From: Burkholderia sp.
Lineage (GTDB): Bacteria > Pseudomonadota > Gammaproteobacteria > Burkholderiales > Burkholderiaceae
Length of the DNA: 8,314 bases
Reading direction: 5' to 3'
Assembly: GCA_028292565.1 (NCBI GenBank)
Contig: JAQGMD010000302.1
Span: 1 to 8,314 of the forward strand
Every line of letters begins with the position of its first letter. Position 1 is the stretch's first letter. Under the pieces are notes generated by a model. The model saw only the letters and a program-made list of their open reading frames with translations. It was not told the DNA's origin and did not search any database. The position numbers and the translations under genes were made by a program. Below are positions 5,601 to 8,314 of this stretch, one piece after another.

Positions 5601-6650
5601 ATGGTTCACAAGATCCGAATCAAAGATCACGACATCGCATTCTCCTGCGAGCAGGACTATGCGGTGCTGGACGGCGCATTGGCGGCCGGTTACGAAATCC
5701 CCTACTCCTGCCGCAGCGGCGTTTGCGGCAGTTGCCGCGGGCAGATCGTGTCGGGCCAGGTCAGCGGCGGTACCGGCGGCGGACTCACCGAAGAAGAACA
5801 CCGTGACGGGCATGTACTGTTGTGCCAGGCCAAACCGTGTTCCGACCTGACGGTCGCGGTCCGGGAAATCAAGAAGATCGACAAGAGCGCCATCAAGACC
5901 GTGAATACCAAGGTGTACCGCATGACGCGCGCGGCGCACGATGTCACGATTTTGCAGCTGCGTTTCCCCGCCGGCACCAAGGTGAAATTCAAGGCCGGGC
6001 AGTACCTGAGCATCAAACTGGAAGACGGCAGCTTCCGCCACTTCTCGATGGCCAATCCGCCGCATCAGAACGACGGCGTCGAACTGCACATCCGCCATGT
6101 GCCCGACGGCCGGTTTTCGCAATACGTCGCAGACGGCTTGAAAGTCGGCGACACGCTCGAGGTGACGATACCGTTGGGTGACTTCTATCTGCGCGAAGAT
6201 ACCGACAAGCCGATCGTGTTGCTGGCCAGCGGCACCGGCTTTGCCCCGATCAAATCCCTGGTGGAAGACGCGATCAAGCGCAAACTGACTCGCAGCATGG
6301 TGCTGTACTGGGGCGCGCGCCGCGAGGAAGACATCTACAAGATGGATCTGCCGCAAAAGTGGGCGGCGCAGCTTCCCTGGTTCAGCTTCGTACCGGTGCT
6401 CTCCGACGCCGGTCCGGCCGACGGATGGGAAGGACGCACCGGCTTCGTGCATCAGGCTGTGATGGACGATATTACCGACCTGGAAAATTACGAGGTCTAT
6501 GCGTGCGGCGCACCGCCCATGATCAACGCGGCACGGCAGGGGTTTGTGAACGAGCGTGGTTTGAATCGTGACGGGTTCTATTGCGATGCGTTCGTACCTT
6601 CCGCGGCCCCCGGGCCGGATTCGGCGCCTGTGCAACAAGCTGCAGCCTGA
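5601..6650 (+). CDS. tphA1: Terephthalate dioxygenase reductase, [2Fe-2S]-FAD-NAD(P)H type
   Basis: This 349-residue reductase passes electrons from NAD(P)H through FAD and a plant-type [2Fe-2S] cluster to the oxygenase. The N-terminal ferredoxin domain (1-90) has cluster ligands C37, C42, C45 and C75. The FAD domain (about 100-200) carries R146-H-F-S149 for flavin. The NAD(P) domain has G211-TGFAPI and ends with ACGAPPM, whose C302 is the usual nicotinamide-side cysteine. It follows tphB by 12 nt with only a weak ribosome site. The ferredoxin domain (CRSGVCGSCRGQ, then a GGTGGG loop) and the C-terminal third (CGAPPMINAARQGF) look closer to CDP-6-deoxy-glucoseen reductase-like proteins of Burkholderiales than to Comamonas TphA1 as I recall it. 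A Pro/Ala-rich tail of about 17 residues follows the fold. The role is set by the operon; cofactor preference cannot be read. Confidence 0.82.
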   Translation: MVHKIRIKDHDIAFSCEQDYAVLDGALAAGYEIPYSCRSGVCGSCRGQIVSGQVSGGTGGGLTEEEHRDGHVLLCQAKPCSDLTVAVREIKKIDKSAIKTVNTKVYRMTRAAHDVTILQLRFPAGTKVKFKAGQYLSIKLEDGSFRHFSMANPPHQNDGVELHIRHVPDGRFSQYVADGLKVGDTLEVTIPLGDFYLREDTDKPIVLLASGTGFAPIKSLVEDAIKRKLTRSMVLYWGARREEDIYKMDLPQKWAAQLPWFSFVPVLSDAGPADGWEGRTGFVHQAVMDDITDLENYEVYACGAPPMINAARQGFVNERGLNRDGFYCDAFVPSAAPGPDSAPVQQAAA

Positions 6651-6670
6651 CCGGACGGTCCACAAAAAGA

Positions 6671-6707
6671 AAACGCCGTGCGCGAGATTCGCGCACGGCG
6701 TTTTTTT
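6671..6707 (+). terminator. Rho-independent terminator of the tph operon
   Basis: AAACGCCGTGCGCG (6671-6684) pairs perfectly over 14 bp with CGCGCACGGCGTTT (6690-6703) around AGATT, and T7 follows from 6701. It starts 20 nt after the reductase stop. The A-rich left flank would also give T residues on the minus strand, so it could stop convergent transcripts too. Confidence 0.92.
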
Positions 6708-6764
6708 ATTCCCGAAGCTTCTGGTGGTCCGTCACTGTTGGCTATTTCGGTTGAACCCCAAAAC

Positions 6765-6792
6765 TGTCATCCCAACGCAGACGGGGATGACA
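6765..6792 (-). terminator. TGTCATCCC inverted repeat, likely terminator of the response-regulator gene
   Basis: TGTCATCCC (6765-6773) and GGGATGACA (6784-6792) are perfect 9-bp arms around 10 nt. The repeat lies 32 nt past the stop of the minus-strand regulator gene. Read in that direction the stem is followed by GTTTT, so it may work as a weak terminator. The arm sequence GTCATCCC...GGGGATGAC also resembles the GTCATTCCCG-type intergenic repeats scattered through many betaproteobacterial genomes. Confidence 0.55.
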
Positions 6793-6823
6793 TGCCGGGT
6801 GTAAACCGGAATATGACAGCCTG

Positions 6824-7897
6824 CTAGTCGCGTTTGAAAAACTTCAGCAGATTCGCGCAACGCTGTCCCAGCGTCAGGTTGATCTTGGCAAACTGCTGCT
6901 CGAGAAACTGGGCGGAAGCGCTCGTGGCAAGTTCACCGGACATTTTATCGGCCTTCTGCAGGCGGATCAAAGCCGGGTTCGCCCTTACCTCGGCGGCCTG
7001 CTTGACGGCGCTTTCGATGTAACGGGACAGCAAGGTCATGTTGACCGGCATCCTGACAAACCGGAAGATCTTGGCCTGGTTGATCAGCTCGATCAGGCGG
7101 ACCGAATCCGTCGTATCGCAAACGGCGATGACGAAGATGTAAGGATGTTCGCGCTTCAACATCTGGATGAACGTCCGGTCGGTATCGCTTTGCACATCAA
7201 ACGAGCAAATGATGATGTTGATCGGCGTGCTTGCAAGGATCTTGAACACGTCGAGCACATTGCTCGCATGCGCCACTGACACGGTATCGTTCATCACGGT
7301 CTTCACCTGTGTCACCAGGGTCGGCTTGGCGCTGACGACCAGCACCGTCTCCTTTTCGCCGCTATTTTGCGGCACTTGCCCTATCGCCGGATATCCGCTG
7401 TGCTGCACCGGGATAGGAATCACGTCGGCGGACTGAGTGGACGCGTCGTTTGCCGGCTCACGTAAAACAGGGCTGGCTTTCGCCAATGACGTCGCCAGTT
7501 CGATCGCCTCATCGACCACCTTCTTGATCTGCGTATTGTCCCAGGGCTTTTGCAGGAACCGGTGGACTTCCACGTCGTTGATCGCGCCGACGATCGCCTC
7601 GGGGTCCGAATAGCCGGTCAGCAAAATGCGGATGGTGTTCGGCGCCAGTTCATGCGCGCGTCGCAGCACTTCGATTCCGGTGATCTTCGGCATTCTCTGG
7701 TCCGAGACGATGACGTCAAAGCTTCCGCTTTTCAGGAACTCGATCGCTTCGAAGCCATCGGTGGTGATTGTCACGTCATAGTTGGTTCGAAACACGACCC
7801 GCAGCGAATTCAGGATAGACGGCTCATCGTCAACGAAAAGCAGCCTCGGCTTCGCTGTGGTCCGGTAAGTGCTGGGCGGGTTCGGTTGTGCACACAT
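6824..7897 (-). CDS. Orphan response regulator with an intact and a degenerate receiver domain
   Basis: This is a 357-residue two-component protein of unknown pathway. Receiver 1 (about 17-135) is complete: acidic pair D23-D24, phosphoacceptor D66 (VSDQRMP), T94 (LLTGYSD) and K117 (FLQKPW). Its style is that of HupR/RpfG-type receivers. A Pro/Ser/Gln-rich linker (about 140-182) leads to a second receiver-like domain (about 184-300). There the acidic pair is replaced (VVSAKP), the phosphoacceptor strand reads IIICSFD and the lysine position reads FVRMP, so it should not be phosphorylated. A mostly helical tail (300-357) ends in FFKRD. There is no HTH, GGDEF, EAL, HD-GYP or PilZ motif. On the minus strand, AAGAGA (7911-7906) sits 8 nt before the ATG. 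No kinase is next to it within the window. It may act by protein-protein contact. It converges on the tph operon and is probably unrelated. Confidence 0.82.
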   Translation of the reverse strand: MCAQPNPPSTYRTTAKPRLLFVDDEPSILNSLRVVFRTNYDVTITTDGFEAIEFLKSGSFDVIVSDQRMPKITGIEVLRRAHELAPNTIRILLTGYSDPEAIVGAINDVEVHRFLQKPWDNTQIKKVVDEAIELATSLAKASPVLREPANDASTQSADVIPIPVQHSGYPAIGQVPQNSGEKETVLVVSAKPTLVTQVKTVMNDTVSVAHASNVLDVFKILASTPINIIICSFDVQSDTDRTFIQMLKREHPYIFVIAVCDTTDSVRLIELINQAKIFRFVRMPVNMTLLSRYIESAVKQAAEVRANPALIRLQKADKMSGELATSASAQFLEQQFAKINLTLGQRCANLLKFFKRD

Positions 7898-8178
7898 GAT
7901 ATCTATCTCTTCTGTGATTTCTAGTGGATCGTCTTTAGCTGGCTCTTTGGCGCGTATGGTTTTCCCTGCCGCAGGTGATGCGTGTGGGTACTCCTGACGA
8001 CATCCTTACGCTATCTTAGGTATCCGTTTTCAATACTCAAAAAACGCTCATTTCTTAATGCATTGATAATTGCCGTCGCGCAATTGCTGAAATATTCGCA
8101 ACCGGTGATGTCAGGGCGGCAAAACAATTGCCACGGCCGCAATAAATGATGCGAACAGGAAGCGACGTTGCCATGAAA
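7898..8178. other. Gene-free stretch upstream of the response regulator
   Basis: No supportable gene was found on either strand. The stretch is more AT-rich around 8030-8160 than its surroundings, as expected of a promoter region. It holds a candidate promoter for the minus-strand regulator, a short inverted repeat AATTGC-N6-GCAATT (8068-8085), and further AATTGC words near 8135. The only open frame across it is interrupted in plausibility by the terminator at 8179-8212. Confidence 0.6.
8013..8040 (-). promoter_or_regulatory. Candidate sigma-70 promoter of the response regulator
   Basis: On the minus strand TTGAGT (8040-8035) and TAAGAT (8018-8013) are separated by 16 nt, each matching 4 of 6 consensus bases. 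It would leave a leader of roughly 110 nt before the ATG at 7897. It is the best pair I saw by eye in this stretch, but it is not strong. Confidence 0.3.
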
Positions 8179-8212
8179 AAAAGCCCCGCGCGAATAATCG
8201 CGCGGGGCTTTT
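8179..8212 (-). terminator. Strong rho-independent terminator for the gene entering from the right
   Basis: AAAAGCCCCGCGCGA (8179-8193) pairs over 15 bp with TCGCGCGGGGCTTTT (8198-8212) around ATAA. On the minus strand the stem is followed by seven T residues; on the plus strand by only four. The orientation and the 29-nt distance fit the minus-strand reading frame that ends at 8242. Confidence 0.85.
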
Positions 8213-8241
8213 CAGTTTGTCCGGGGTGGGAGGCTGGCCGG

Positions 8242-8314
8242 TTAGGCACCGCGCAGGAATAATTTGGGCAATTTGGCGGCCGTCGCGGGATGCAGTGCAA
8301 GGCGTGAGGAGGAG
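8242..8314 (-). CDS. C-terminal end of a minus-strand gene, cut by the right edge
   Basis: A minus-strand frame enters from the right edge and stops with TAA at 8244-8242. Its 23 visible residues are SSSRLALHPATAAKLPKLFLRGA. The strong terminator 29 nt downstream in the same direction supports it as a real gene end. Nothing in these residues allows identification. A competing frame that starts at 8300 and runs through the terminator stem was not accepted. Confidence 0.5.
   Translation of the reverse strand, partial: SSSRLALHPATAAKLPKLFLRGA

Noticed and set aside
5472..6665. Minus-strand open frame of 397 codons opposite the reductase
   Set aside because: It is antisense to a gene with all cluster, flavin and nucleotide motifs, and crosses into the dehydrogenase gene. 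It is a codon-bias shadow.
8055..8300. Minus-strand open frame of 81 codons near the right edge
   Set aside because: It reads straight through the strong terminator hairpin at 8179-8212 and has no recognisable content. The frame ending at 8242 just before that terminator is the better gene end.
1..8314. CRISPR arrays, tRNA or rRNA genes, insertion sequences
   Set aside because: No regularly spaced repeats, cloverleaf-like sequences, transposase-like frames or terminal inverted repeats with target duplications were seen by eye.

Overview
The window reads as a chromosomal segment of a moderately GC-rich betaproteobacterium, probably Burkholderiales (perhaps Oxalobacteraceae or a relative). This rests on the Bug-type solute receptor, the operon architecture and the protein style; no rRNA or marker gene is present, so the placement is inference.

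Layout. At the left edge is a possible start of a minus-strand gene, followed by a short non-coding stretch and a 178-residue glycine-zipper protein with a YflT-like stress fold (271-807, plus). A hairpin separates it from a convergent IclR-type regulator (864-1643, minus). A 183-bp divergent promoter region follows. It carries a perfect inverted repeat, GTTCG-N5-CGAAC, and leads into five co-directional genes at 1827-6650: a Bug/TctC periplasmic receptor, a Rieske dioxygenase large subunit, its small subunit, a PdxA-family dehydrogenase and an iron-sulfur flavoprotein reductase. A strong rho-independent terminator at 6671-6707 closes this unit. Beyond it lies a convergent orphan response regulator (6824-7897, minus) with one intact and one degenerate receiver domain. 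Then come about 340 bp without a gene, a second strong terminator, and the last 23 codons of another minus-strand gene cut by the window edge.

How it works together. The order regulator / receptor-large subunit-small subunit-dehydrogenase-reductase is the order of the Comamonas terephthalate operon (tphR / tphC-A2-A3-B-A1). The predicted route is: TphC binds terephthalate in the periplasm; TphA2A3, fed electrons by TphA1, makes the cis-dihydrodiol dicarboxylate; TphB oxidises and decarboxylates it to protocatechuate. The large subunit keeps the residues I recall as contacting the two substrate carboxylates in the Comamonas enzyme, which supports the substrate call. The membrane transporter partner and protocatechuate ring cleavage are not encoded here and must lie elsewhere.

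The main novelty candidates are the divergent reductase, the compact divergent promoter with a PcaR-like operator, and the two-receiver regulator with no recognisable output domain. No CRISPR array, tRNA, rRNA or insertion sequence was seen.
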